From contig JADFJB010000045.1 of NCBI GenBank assembly GCA_022566355.1, positions 1 through 32,839 on the forward strand: a DNA stretch of 32,839 nt, in the 5' to 3' direction. Of the stretch, positions 24,639-32,733 are shown in pieces. The notes beneath the pieces were generated by a model that saw only the letters and a list, made by a program, of their open reading frames with translations, was not told where the DNA came from and did no database searches. This DNA comes from a candidate division KSB1 bacterium (GTDB lineage Bacteria > Zhuqueibacterota > JdFR-76 > DREG01). Position numbers and translations under genes: made by a program. Every line of letters begins with the position of its first letter. Position 1 is the first letter of the stretch.

Positions 24639-26258
24639 ATGAAGTTCAAAATCCCCACCATCTTTTCTATTAAATTCTGGCTCTGCTACTTATCTTTTTT
24701 TGTGTTAATTTCCCAATTTGAATTACCCCCACTTTATGCACAAAGTAGAAATGAAAAAAACAGCGATGAAGAAGTTGTTGATCCGATTCTTAGGTATGAA
24801 ATTCAAAACCTGAATATTGAGATAAGATGGGCGGAGTTTGCATTATATGAAAATTTTGCAGATTTGATTGAATTAAGGCAGTTTAGCAAAGATGCGGTAG
24901 AGAAAGGGGATTACGAGCTTGCGTTAATTTATTTGGATGAAATTATTGAACTTACTGACGAACAAAGCAGTGATTCAACTATCCAATACCAATTAGCAGC
25001 TTTGGATGAATCTTTTGAATTTTCAAAGGATAATTTCACTACTGAGATTGTCTTTGGAATGGATTTTAGTGAGCAGGAGTATAACCTGACATTTGGGCTT
25101 AGTGACAGTACTTTTATCGATAGCCAAAATAATCCATATAGCGGATTTCGTCTTAGATGGGCCAGTTACCAAGCTAACAATTTTAAAGTTGAATTAGACG
25201 GTTTGATGAAAGTGAGCCGTGATTATACGTCCTGGCAAGCTCAATCACAATTTACTAAGAATTTTATTACAGGTTTTGAAATACACTTTGGTCAGGTATT
25301 CGATGGACTTAGCTATAAACGGAGCTTTCCTATCGAGTATTGGCAAAGTAGTTCAAATTTAATTCTTGAGAAGAGATTCGGTGATGATTTGGCGCTATCT
25401 ATCGGGGATGAATTCCAATATAGAAGCTATGAAAATGAATCAGAATCGTTCCCAACATTCCAGAAAAACGAATTTCAAACTGTGTTAAGAGCTTCGGATT
25501 TTTTAAATAGTCGGTTAACTATAGATTTCACCATTGATCAAAGGATTCAAAAAACATTTCAACTTTATGATTATGTAGATCGGAGGTTCAGTATTCAACA
25601 CTCATTTAATTCTTCATTGAATACCTCTTTTTTAGGCTGGTACCAATTTCGGGATATGAAATATACACAAGTAAACTCGGATTCCTCGTTTTTAACAGAT
25701 TTCCGACAGCATTTTATTACCTTAAATGTAAGTCAAAGTCTAATTAGGTCAGTCTCATTAAAACTATCAGGAGAGGTAATACTTCGAGATCATCCCGAAA
25801 CCTATTTATATACACCGGATTTTACTTACCTGAGATTTGAACCCGGTTTTTTATTTGACCTTTCGAACCAACTCAATTTGGGTATCAATTATATTCTCGA
25901 ATCAAAAGAATATAAAAAGAATGAGGTTCAGCAATCGAATTTACTCATCAGTCAAAATAAATTATCCCAGGGTTTATTGTTGTCCCTGGATTTTTTCAAT
26001 TATAAAAACTTGCTTTGTAGTTTGAGCCATACATTTATGTTTAATTCCTATCCCGATGCAGGTGATGAACCTATCCCGGGCTTTAGCCTTTACACAAATC
26101 GATCCCAAAATAGTACATTATTGTATCTATCCTATCAAGTAATAGATCCGCTTGAAATTACTTTGGTCATGCAATATGACTTGGACAAAGATCGCGAAAT
26201 TAAGCACAATGATTCTCGCAGTTCTATATTCTCTTTGGATATAAATTGGAAATTCTAG
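24639..26258 (+). CDS. putative outer-membrane beta-barrel protein with short helical N-terminal region
   Basis: A 539-aa exported protein. The signal peptide covers about 1-35 (ending PLYAQS). A short helical segment (about 47-110; 'LRQFSKDAVEKGDYELALIYLDEIIELTD' split over two TPR-like helices) precedes the barrel. From about 125 onward, alternating polar/aromatic strands dominate (for example FRLRWASYQ, FEIHFGQVFDG, LALSIGDEFQYRSY, LRFEPGFLFDL). The protein ends in SIFSLDINWKF, a terminal-Phe beta-signal for BAM-mediated insertion. No named porin or transporter family is recognised. It is the last gene of the envelope run, 20 bp after the helical protein, with a weak ribosome site. The helical N-terminus could dock on the preceding helical-repeat protein (inference). 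Confidence 0.75.
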   Translation: MKFKIPTIFSIKFWLCYLSFFVLISQFELPPLYAQSRNEKNSDEEVVDPILRYEIQNLNIEIRWAEFALYENFADLIELRQFSKDAVEKGDYELALIYLDEIIELTDEQSSDSTIQYQLAALDESFEFSKDNFTTEIVFGMDFSEQEYNLTFGLSDSTFIDSQNNPYSGFRLRWASYQANNFKVELDGLMKVSRDYTSWQAQSQFTKNFITGFEIHFGQVFDGLSYKRSFPIEYWQSSSNLILEKRFGDDLALSIGDEFQYRSYENESESFPTFQKNEFQTVLRASDFLNSRLTIDFTIDQRIQKTFQLYDYVDRRFSIQHSFNSSLNTSFLGWYQFRDMKYTQVNSDSSFLTDFRQHFITLNVSQSLIRSVSLKLSGEVILRDHPETYLYTPDFTYLRFEPGFLFDLSNQLNLGINYILESKEYKKNEVQQSNLLISQNKLSQGLLLSLDFFNYKNLLCSLSHTFMFNSYPDAGDEPIPGFSLYTNRSQNSTLLYLSYQVIDPLEITLVMQYDLDKDREIKHNDSRSSIFSLDINWKF

Positions 26259-26277
26259 CCATTTAACCAATTTACTC

Positions 26278-26316
26278 AAAATGATCATTTTTTAACCAAA
26301 TGGTCATTTTTCCACC
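26278..26316 (+). terminator. dyad/direct-repeat element: terminator of the envelope run or upstream activator site
   Basis: Two near-identical 19-20-base units stand head to tail (AAAATGATCATTTTTTAACC, then AAATGGTCATTTTTCCACC). In RNA, AAATGATCA can pair with TGGTCATTT through nine pairs (one G-U) before TTTTCC, as in a rho-independent terminator. It starts 20 bases after the barrel-protein stop. The same repeated sites lie about 170-210 bases upstream of the sigma-54 promoter, the normal place for enhancer-binding sites. Both roles are possible. Confidence 0.5.
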
Positions 26317-26355
26317 ACTTTGTGAAAATTAAATTGACTTTAAATATTAAGAATT

Positions 26356-26374
26356 TGTAACGATTATCATTTTC
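26356..26374. promoter_or_regulatory. weak Fur-box-like sequence
   Basis: TGTAACGATTATCATTTTC matches 15 of 19 positions of the classical GATAATGATWATCATTATC Fur box. It lies in AT-rich DNA between the activator-like repeats and the sigma-54 promoter, where chance matches are fairly likely. Confidence 0.25.
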
Positions 26375-26484
26375 GTAAACTAATTGTAATAAAGTTGTAA
26401 GCCTTTTAAAAACATTTATTTAATTTAATATTGTATAGTAAGAAGTTACAATAAATAAGTTTTTACTGTTTCAAAATGGTATTT

Positions 26485-26501
26485 TTGGCACACTCATTGC
26501 A
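26485..26501 (+). promoter_or_regulatory. sigma-54 (-24/-12) promoter of the orphan response-regulator gene
   Basis: TTGGCAC-ACTCA-TTGCA matches the sigma-54 consensus TGGCAC-N5-TTGC exactly. GG lies at 26487-26488 and GC at 26499-26500, giving the required GG-N10-GC spacing. The predicted start is near 26511, leaving a ~45-base leader with a good ribosome site before the ATG at 26556. About 230 bases of AT-rich non-coding DNA upstream could accommodate enhancer sites and DNA bending. Confidence 0.85.
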
Positions 26502-26555
26502 ATGATTACAGTAAAACAAAATAAATTACTAAAATTTAACATAAGGTGATGAAAC

Positions 26556-27236
26556 ATGGAAAACGAAAGAATATTAATTGCACTGCCCGAGAATGAGAAT
26601 AAAAATTCTGTAAGCAGAATATTGAGACAAAAAGGGTACGACGTTACCTTTAAGCGTAAAGGGCAAGAAGTATTGAATTACGTTAAAAATGATCTTCCGC
26701 TTGTCATCCTTATGGATTACAATCTGAAAGGTAAAAACGGTTGGGAGGTTAGCAAAGAATTAAAGAGCGACCAACTGACTCAAAATGTTGGTGTCATACT
26801 CCATTGTGAAATCAACGAGGAGAATGAAATAATACATGCATTTGAAATGGGCGCAGACGACGTCATTCATGCGGAAAATTCTGTTCGAGAAATTGTAGCC
26901 AGAGTAGACGCACTTATCAGAAGATTGAAGAATGGGCATAATTGTATCAAAGTTCAAGATCTTGAAATTGACCTGGATGCTCATCGAGTAAAGAAGGATG
27001 GAGAACCAATTGACTTAACTTATATTCAGTTCAAATTGCTCTACTTATTAGCATCACGGCGGGAAAGCATTTTTTCTCGTACTGAAATCCTAGAAAGAGT
27101 TTGGGGCAAAAAAGTATATGTCACGAATCGTACTGTTGACGTTCATATTAAAAGATTAAGAGAAAAGCTAGGCGAAATTCGTTATCCATCTAACTACATC
27201 CAGACGATACATGGCGTGGGATATCGATTTATCTAA
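26556..27236 (+). CDS. OmpR/PhoB-family response regulator with degenerate receiver
   Basis: A 226-aa two-domain regulator. The C-terminal winged helix (about 128-226) is canonical: IDLTYIQFKLLYLLAS, RTEILERVWG, NRTVDVHIKRLREKL and TIHGVGYRFI. The receiver keeps the aspartate D54 (LMDYNLKGKNG) but has lost its usual partners. The acidic pair after strand 1 is replaced (ILIALPENEN instead of 'ILVVDDE'). The strand-4 Thr/Ser is replaced (GVILHCE). The strand-5 'KP' lysine is missing (DVIHAENS). Phosphorylation by a kinase is therefore doubtful, and it may act as an atypical, constitutively active or ligand-controlled receiver. No kinase adjoins it. It is driven by a sigma-54 promoter and closed by a terminator. 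Confidence 0.9.
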   Translation: MENERILIALPENENKNSVSRILRQKGYDVTFKRKGQEVLNYVKNDLPLVILMDYNLKGKNGWEVSKELKSDQLTQNVGVILHCEINEENEIIHAFEMGADDVIHAENSVREIVARVDALIRRLKNGHNCIKVQDLEIDLDAHRVKKDGEPIDLTYIQFKLLYLLASRRESIFSRTEILERVWGKKVYVTNRTVDVHIKRLREKLGEIRYPSNYIQTIHGVGYRFI

Positions 27237-27262
27237 ATAATATACAAGCATTTCTTCCTCCC

Positions 27263-27297
27263 AAGGGGCCTCCGGTGAAAGCTGGGGGCTTTTTTTT
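27263..27297 (+). terminator. rho-independent terminator after the response regulator
   Basis: GCCTCCGGT (27268-27276) pairs with GCTGGGGGC (27281-27289) around a GAAA tetraloop, with three G-U pairs. It is followed by eight Ts (27290-27297). Confidence 0.85.
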
Positions 27298-27388
27298 GTA
27301 CATCACCTTAATTCCACAGAAAAATATTCGAAATTCATTAACCGTTAAATCCATTAAATGACTATAAAGCGAGAATCGATTCAATAAA

Positions 27389-28078
27389 TCAATACCAAAT
27401 TTGCACTTTGCGTTTTTGAAACTTATTCACAAAAATTAATCCTGCGATAAAGCCTCCGATATGTGCAAACCAGGCAACTCCCCCCATATCCAATGCATCA
27501 AGAGAAGTGAACCCACTCATGATCTGCATGAGGAACCAGAATCCCAAAACGATGACAGCTGGGACTGAAATCACCTGAATAAAAAAGATAAAGATAATGA
27601 GTACTTTTACCTTTGCTTTTGGAAATTTTAAGAAATAAGCACCCAAAACTCCGGAAATTGCTCCACTTGCTCCAACCATAGGTATTGTGGAGGAGGGCGC
27701 TATGATAATTTGAGCAAGAGATGCAATAAGGCCTGTGAGCAGGTAAAATAGTAAGAACCGAAACGATCCCATTAGGTCCTCTACATTGTCTCCGAAAATC
27801 CATAAAAATAGCATGTTGCTGGCAATGTGAAAAAATCCACCGTGGATAAACATAGATGTGAAAAGTGTAAAGATATTGGCAAAAGGTGTTTGGAACTCAG
27901 GTCTCGATGCAATTTCCCTGAAGTGTGTTATTTCATAAGGTATTGTCCCATATTTAATAACAAATCCACTTCCTTCGAAAAGAAACTGGTTGAAAAATAC
28001 CAAAATATTTACAGTGATAATTGTATAGGTTATAAAGGGAATATTTTGTGTGGGATTTTCATCATTTAGGGGAATCAT
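27389..28078 (-). CDS. rhomboid family intramembrane serine protease
   Basis: A 229-aa six-helix rhomboid protease. The catalytic serine S138 is in GASGAISG and the catalytic H206 in AHIGGFIAG. The oxyanion/structural H84 and N88 are in HIASNM, and the L1-loop-like FTLFTSMFIHGG precedes them. All catalytic elements are present. Rhomboids cleave transmembrane segments of membrane proteins within the inner membrane. Its ATG overlaps the TGA of the M23 peptidase gene (ATGA at 28075-28078), indicating translational coupling. It is the last gene of a two-gene unit and converges on the response-regulator gene. Confidence 0.95.
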   Translation of the reverse strand: MIPLNDENPTQNIPFITYTIITVNILVFFNQFLFEGSGFVIKYGTIPYEITHFREIASRPEFQTPFANIFTLFTSMFIHGGFFHIASNMLFLWIFGDNVEDLMGSFRFLLFYLLTGLIASLAQIIIAPSSTIPMVGASGAISGVLGAYFLKFPKAKVKVLIIFIFFIQVISVPAVIVLGFWFLMQIMSGFTSLDALDMGGVAWFAHIGGFIAGLIFVNKFQKRKVQIWY

Positions 28079-30495
28079 TTTGTGTTTTCTATCCTGAAAC
28101 TGTAGGAACGGTTAGTTCGATTTCCTGCTTGATCTTGAATCCAAAAATCTATTTTATGCCAACCGTTTGATAATGGCTTCTCTACGATAAACTTGATTTG
28201 ATCAACTTCCGGATCTAATTCTCCTATATAAAATTGTCCGTCGAGAAGCATTTCAAAATCATCTTCGCTTCCAATCTTTGATAAATTATCTGAATAGTGG
28301 ATGCGAATAGTTGGCTTCGAATTACTTGTGGTTTTTCCATTTGCGGGATAAATAAGCCTTACTTTTGGAGGTTCATCATCTCGTAGAAGCGTAAACCTGC
28401 TAATAGAAATTAATCGTGTTTTAAGCATTTTATTTTTACTATCGTATTGATTGCTCACAAAATTCCATTTTTTCTTACGCAAATTAGGCGTGTAAATTCC
28501 AATTTGCCGGATTCTGTCAATATCACTGGATACCGGAATTGAAAGCTCGATGCTCTTTAAAAAACCGGCGTAGGGTGGATTTACTCTGAAAACAGGCGAA
28601 ATGGAATCTCCGGGAACGGATATTCCTAAATCGCTTCTCCGAACTTGCTCCAATGAAAGATAGATATTGCGATTACTAGCATATGCCGGAAAATTCAATT
28701 CACCATTTAAGCCCGGCAAAGATAAAGTATATTTTTGATCTACTGGAATTCGATGATAAAAATAGCTTTTTTGAACGATGGGCTTTTTAATCACATCTTT
28801 TTTTATGTAAAGAACAAAAGTTGTGGAATCCTCTGCGAGTTCGTATGCCGGAAACCAGGCGCTAAATTTATATAAGTTGTGAGCTGTCAATTCCAATTCC
28901 TTAAATCCGGTATTTTTGTTCCTCATATGAAGTAGTAATGGCGTTAAAATGGGATATTGACTCGAAATTTCAACCACTGCGAAGGGATCTTTTACTATTA
29001 ATTCCAGATCAATTTTTTCATTTTCAAAAACAAAGTTATCCGGTACTATGAATTGGGGAAAATATTCAATCCCTTGGCTGTCGGTTTTTGTGATTTTAAT
29101 ATAGGGTTCCAAAAAATCAAAATGGTTGGTGCCAGAAGCGCCGTTTCCCACTGGAATTAAATTACCTCTAAGAAAATCATAAGCATCTTCCGGATTTATG
29201 GTTTGCCAATGACTTTTTTGATCTAAATAATGCCAGAAAATATTTTGGCCCTCTTTCTCAATGAGTCCGGTTATTTCGGCTGGGTTTATCCATTGCTTAT
29301 CAGGTTTTGGTTTTTGTCCAGCAATAATTGGAACATGAATAGTAGTTTTATTGCCAAAATAATCCAAAAGATCTATTCTTAGTGAATGATCTCCCGGCTG
29401 TAAAATTGTAAAAGGTTTGCGGAGCATCTGTAGATAGAGGTTATCGAATTCTGCCATTGGAGAAGTTGATAACGGCTCAGGCAGAAGCCACGATAAATAG
29501 TTTGTTTGTTTGGAGAGACTATCAGCATAGCCCATTGTATAAAGAATTCCTTGCTCTTCATTGAAAGAATGATAAAAAGGCAATTTGTTAAGCTTTTCCA
29601 GGAATAGGTTATGAAAATATTTTCCGTTATTTGATAAGAACCAGTTGTTTCTATCCAGAACAACATGGGTATTTTGGTTAAATGAGAATTTATCATAAGT
29701 GCTATGGAATATTTTTTCGCCATCTAAATAGGTGATGAGTTGGTAAAGAGAAAATTTATTTCTAGCGCCGTTAGCTTGATCATAAGCACTAATTGAAAAT
29801 CCGATCATTCCCCATATTTGAATTGGATTTTTTACAGTATATGTGTTTCTTCCTTTTTTAATCAATTGAAAAATCTGAGGGGTAGACCAACCATTAATTT
29901 GCGATGCCAAATTCATTGTCTCCACACCGATTGCAGTTGGAACAGGTGCCAGTGTATCTTTTATTTTGAATCCCTTTAACAAAGGGTTCGTAGGGAAATT
30001 ATCAGTATTTCTGATTTCAAAATGGAGATGAGGATAGCCAATTCCTGTGCTGCCGGTAAATGCAATGAGATCACCTTTTTGAATTGGGAATTCATTTTTT
30101 TTGAAAAATTTTGTAACAGAATGCCGTCGATTTTTCTTCTGGGTTTTCCGCATAATATTCTCTAAATAAGGAGAGAACTTTTGTAAATGGGCATAAAGCG
30201 CTATTTCACCAGTGTCTAATATTTGGTAGATTACTTTACCATATCCAAAGGGGGATATTTTTACTTTCCAGATATAACCGTTTCGAGTAGCAAAAACTTT
30301 GTAGCCCTCTTTGCCCCAGGTTTTTATGTCTATGGCCGAGTGAAGTCGGTTCGGGCGTGTTTCAGCAAAGGAAGAAGTAAGCAACTTGCTTGCATTCGTC
30401 GGCCATAAATAATCTTGAGAAAGGCAAACCGAACAGGCCAGTAATAGAAAAAACAGGGATCCAGTCGCTTTTGTAATCTTTTGGTTTTTAGTCAT
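28075..30495 (-). CDS. exported M23 (LytM-type) metallopeptidase with large C-terminal region
   Basis: An 806-aa envelope protein. The signal peptide is about 8-27 (CSVCLSQ). An M23 domain follows immediately (about 30-175), with zinc ligands H52 and D56 (RLHSAID) and H158 of HLH (156-158), plus the catalytic H103 in YAHLQ. An insert of about 35 basic residues (KTQKKNRRHSVTKFFKK) interrupts the usual core. The remaining ~630 residues are beta-rich with Ig-like segments near the end (for example IRIHYSDNLSKIGSEDD, WIQDQAGNRTNRSYSF). Complete ligands imply an active peptidoglycan endopeptidase rather than a pseudo-enzyme. No ribosome site is obvious before the ATG. It is translationally coupled to the rhomboid gene. 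Confidence 0.88.
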   Translation of the reverse strand: MTKNQKITKATGSLFFLLLACSVCLSQDYLWPTNASKLLTSSFAETRPNRLHSAIDIKTWGKEGYKVFATRNGYIWKVKISPFGYGKVIYQILDTGEIALYAHLQKFSPYLENIMRKTQKKNRRHSVTKFFKKNEFPIQKGDLIAFTGSTGIGYPHLHFEIRNTDNFPTNPLLKGFKIKDTLAPVPTAIGVETMNLASQINGWSTPQIFQLIKKGRNTYTVKNPIQIWGMIGFSISAYDQANGARNKFSLYQLITYLDGEKIFHSTYDKFSFNQNTHVVLDRNNWFLSNNGKYFHNLFLEKLNKLPFYHSFNEEQGILYTMGYADSLSKQTNYLSWLLPEPLSTSPMAEFDNLYLQMLRKPFTILQPGDHSLRIDLLDYFGNKTTIHVPIIAGQKPKPDKQWINPAEITGLIEKEGQNIFWHYLDQKSHWQTINPEDAYDFLRGNLIPVGNGASGTNHFDFLEPYIKITKTDSQGIEYFPQFIVPDNFVFENEKIDLELIVKDPFAVVEISSQYPILTPLLLHMRNKNTGFKELELTAHNLYKFSAWFPAYELAEDSTTFVLYIKKDVIKKPIVQKSYFYHRIPVDQKYTLSLPGLNGELNFPAYASNRNIYLSLEQVRRSDLGISVPGDSISPVFRVNPPYAGFLKSIELSIPVSSDIDRIRQIGIYTPNLRKKKWNFVSNQYDSKNKMLKTRLISISRFTLLRDDEPPKVRLIYPANGKTTSNSKPTIRIHYSDNLSKIGSEDDFEMLLDGQFYIGELDPEVDQIKFIVEKPLSNGWHKIDFWIQDQAGNRTNRSYSFRIENTK

Positions 30496-30740
30496 ATTAA
30501 TTTAATTTTTTTTTACATTGAAAAAGAGCTTAATATTTTTCGGCATCAATCATAGAATACAAAATATAAAGAGTTTGAAACATAGCCGCAATATTGTTTG
30601 AACAACCCTAAAAACTCAATTTAAAGTATTTGGGTTTCATTATATTTTTAGATTTTTCTAGAATTATAGGATCGATCAAAATATAGTTATGTTGTCTGGA
30701 ATTAATTTCGTATTTTCAAGTTAAAAAAAGAGTGGATAAT

Positions 30741-31052
30741 ATGCATGTCAATTTTAAAAAAATGGGTTGGATTAGTCCTTCTCCAGGAGTGCGATTCAAA
30801 TCCTTTATAAGAAATGGCAGACAATTACGGTTTGTCGAATTTAATGAACAATTTCGAGAACCTGACTGGTGCGAAAAAGGCCACATCGGTTATATTCTTG
30901 AAGGTATACTTGAGATTGATTTCAATGGTAAAAAACAAGCATATGAGCCCGGAGATGGTTTGTTTATTCTAAAAGGGGATGCTGAAAAACATAAGGCCCG
31001 GGCCATTGGCGGACGGGTTAGACTGATCCTTGTCGAAGAAATTGATGACTAA
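30741..31052 (+). CDS. small cupin-domain protein
   Basis: A 103-aa single-domain cupin using the ATG at 30741, with an AAAGAG ribosome site 8 bases away; an in-frame GTG at 30732 is the alternative. Cupin motif 1 is recognisable as KGHIGYILEGILEIDFNG and motif 2 as YEPGDGLFILKGDAEKHKA. Motif 1 has one His rather than the usual HxH, so metal binding may be weakened or use other ligands. It is cytoplasmic and could be a sugar/small-molecule binder or isomerase; no substrate is inferable. It is 17 bp upstream of the patatin gene, so the two are probably co-transcribed. Confidence 0.8.
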   Translation: MHVNFKKMGWISPSPGVRFKSFIRNGRQLRFVEFNEQFREPDWCEKGHIGYILEGILEIDFNGKKQAYEPGDGLFILKGDAEKHKARAIGGRVRLILVEEIDD

Positions 31053-31069
31053 ACCTTGCATTCGTTAAA

Positions 31070-32200
31070 ATGAAGAATGGAAAATTAGCCCTGGTATTAA
31101 CCGGAGGCGGTGCACGGGCCGCATACCAGGTTGGATTTTTGCAGAGTTTAGCAAAGCATTTCCCTGATCTGCAAATTCCAATTATTACAGGAATGTCAGC
31201 AGGTGCGATTAATGCTTCATTTATCGCAAATCATCCGGGTTCATGTACCGAAGCCATTCAGGCACTTACTGAAATTTGGAATGAAATTACACCTGAAAAG
31301 ATATTTCGAGTGGATACAAGGTCTCTTTTGACTGGTATGTTTAAATCCATTGTTTTCGTATTGTTAGGAGCAGGATCGAAAAAACCGAGAATCAGAAGCC
31401 TGGTAGATACGAATCCATTACGCGAATTCTTACAACGACACTTAAAGACCGAAAAGGGTCAATGCAATGAAATCGAAAATAAATTAAACATCGGTTCTTT
31501 CGAGGCCCTAGCAATTACCACCACGAATTATATGACTGGTCAGACTATTACATGGACACAAGGTTGCAGTTTACAAAATTGGAGAAGACCCAACCAGGTA
31601 AGCAGAAAGACCAGGTTTACGATTGATCATGTGATGGCTTCGGCAGCAATCCCGGTTTTTTTCCCTGCAGTTAAAATCGGCAATGAGTGGCATGGTGACG
31701 GTGGCATCCGGCTTTATTCACCCCTCTCTCCTGCAATCCATCTTGGCGCCGACCGCATTTTGGCAATCTCAACCCGTTACACAAGATCAAAAGAAGAGGC
31801 CGATTTGCCGGTTATTCGGGATTATCCGCCTCCTTCTCAAATTGCCGGCATTTTAATGAATGCTATTTTCCTGGATTCTTTGGATCAGGACGCAGATCGT
31901 CTGGAGAGAATAAATCGGCTGTTGCGAGAACTGCCGGAGGAAAAGCGTGATGGCAGGCGATTAATTGAACTCTTTATCCTAAGACCGACAGTTGACCTGG
32001 GTAAATTGTCACTGCAATTCGAACCCAAATTACCACCCCTGTTTCGTTACTTGATGCGCAAACAAGGTTCCCGAAAAACCACCAGTCCCGATTGGTTGAG
32101 TATGGTTATGTTTCAAAAAGACTATCTTCACAACTTAATCGAATTGGGTGAAAAAGACGCCGAAGACAAGTTTTCGGAAATTGAGAGTTTCCTTTCATGA
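31070..32200 (+). CDS. patatin-like phospholipase
   Basis: A 376-aa acyl hydrolase of the patatin/RssA type. It has the oxyanion-hole loop TGGGARAAYQVG (11-22), the nucleophile elbow GMSAG with S43, and the catalytic-dyad Asp in HGDGGI (D210). There is no signal peptide, so it is cytoplasmic or peripherally membrane-bound and probably cleaves phospholipid or neutral-lipid acyl esters. Residues about 245-376 form a charged helical extension. The ATG has no evident Shine-Dalgarno sequence. Genes on either side (cupin, alkyltransferase-like) lie 17 and 31 bp away, suggesting one transcript without an obvious common pathway. Confidence 0.92.
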   Translation: MKNGKLALVLTGGGARAAYQVGFLQSLAKHFPDLQIPIITGMSAGAINASFIANHPGSCTEAIQALTEIWNEITPEKIFRVDTRSLLTGMFKSIVFVLLGAGSKKPRIRSLVDTNPLREFLQRHLKTEKGQCNEIENKLNIGSFEALAITTTNYMTGQTITWTQGCSLQNWRRPNQVSRKTRFTIDHVMASAAIPVFFPAVKIGNEWHGDGGIRLYSPLSPAIHLGADRILAISTRYTRSKEEADLPVIRDYPPPSQIAGILMNAIFLDSLDQDADRLERINRLLRELPEEKRDGRRLIELFILRPTVDLGKLSLQFEPKLPPLFRYLMRKQGSRKTTSPDWLSMVMFQKDYLHNLIELGEKDAEDKFSEIESFLS

Positions 32201-32231
32201 AATTTAGAACAAGACTTATTTCATAAAAATT

Positions 32232-32561
32232 GTGAAGCAATCAATTTATGAAAATATTTATTCAATCGTTCGTCTGATTCCCAGGGGTAAGGTTGCCACC
32301 TACGGTCAAATTGCTAATATTGTTAGCAGCTGCACTGCCAGGATGGTTGGATACGCAATGGCGGCGCTTCCCAGCAATTCAGATGTTCCCTGGCAGAGAG
32401 TACTCAACCATAAAGGTAAAACAAGTACGAGAGCAAGTGGAGATGGCGATATCATTCAACTAAAAGTATTGGAAACCGAAGGAATTCGTTTCGATGAGAA
32501 TGAATCGATCAAGCTTGAACAGTACCGGTGGACCGGACCTGAAATGGTTCAATATCCTTAA
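32232..32561 (+). CDS. alkyltransferase-like protein (ATL, MGMT DNA-binding domain)
   Basis: A 109-aa O6-alkylguanine-DNA alkyltransferase-like protein. It has the family core IPRGKVATYGQIA (16-28), ARMVGYAMAALP (36-47) and PWQRVLNHKGKTSTR (53-67). Trp54 replaces the acceptor Cys of the methyltransferase PCHRV motif. ATLs therefore cannot transfer alkyl groups; they flip and flag alkylated guanines for nucleotide-excision repair. The Tyr24 wedge residue and the Arg37 finger appear present. Translation starts at GTG, with no ribosome site visible and no in-frame ATG nearby. It is 31 bp after the patatin gene. Confidence 0.93.
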   Translation: MKQSIYENIYSIVRLIPRGKVATYGQIANIVSSCTARMVGYAMAALPSNSDVPWQRVLNHKGKTSTRASGDGDIIQLKVLETEGIRFDENESIKLEQYRWTGPEMVQYP

Positions 32562-32733
32562 TTTAAGCTAATGTCTGAACAAAACTAGCATTTCTATCAT
32601 TCCCGCATGTTTTCAGGTTGTGAGAAAATGATATTAGCCTTGATTTAAAATGGATTCTTTATGGATTCCAAAAAAGCAAAGGCATGTCATCCCGTCGTAC
32701 AGGCTGTCGCAGAATGCGCAATATCATTAAAAT

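Noticed and set aside
26259-26555. A small RNA gene in the intergenic region before the response regulator
   Set aside because: The region is explained by a terminator/enhancer-like repeat and a sigma-54 promoter; no independent promoter-terminator pair was seen.
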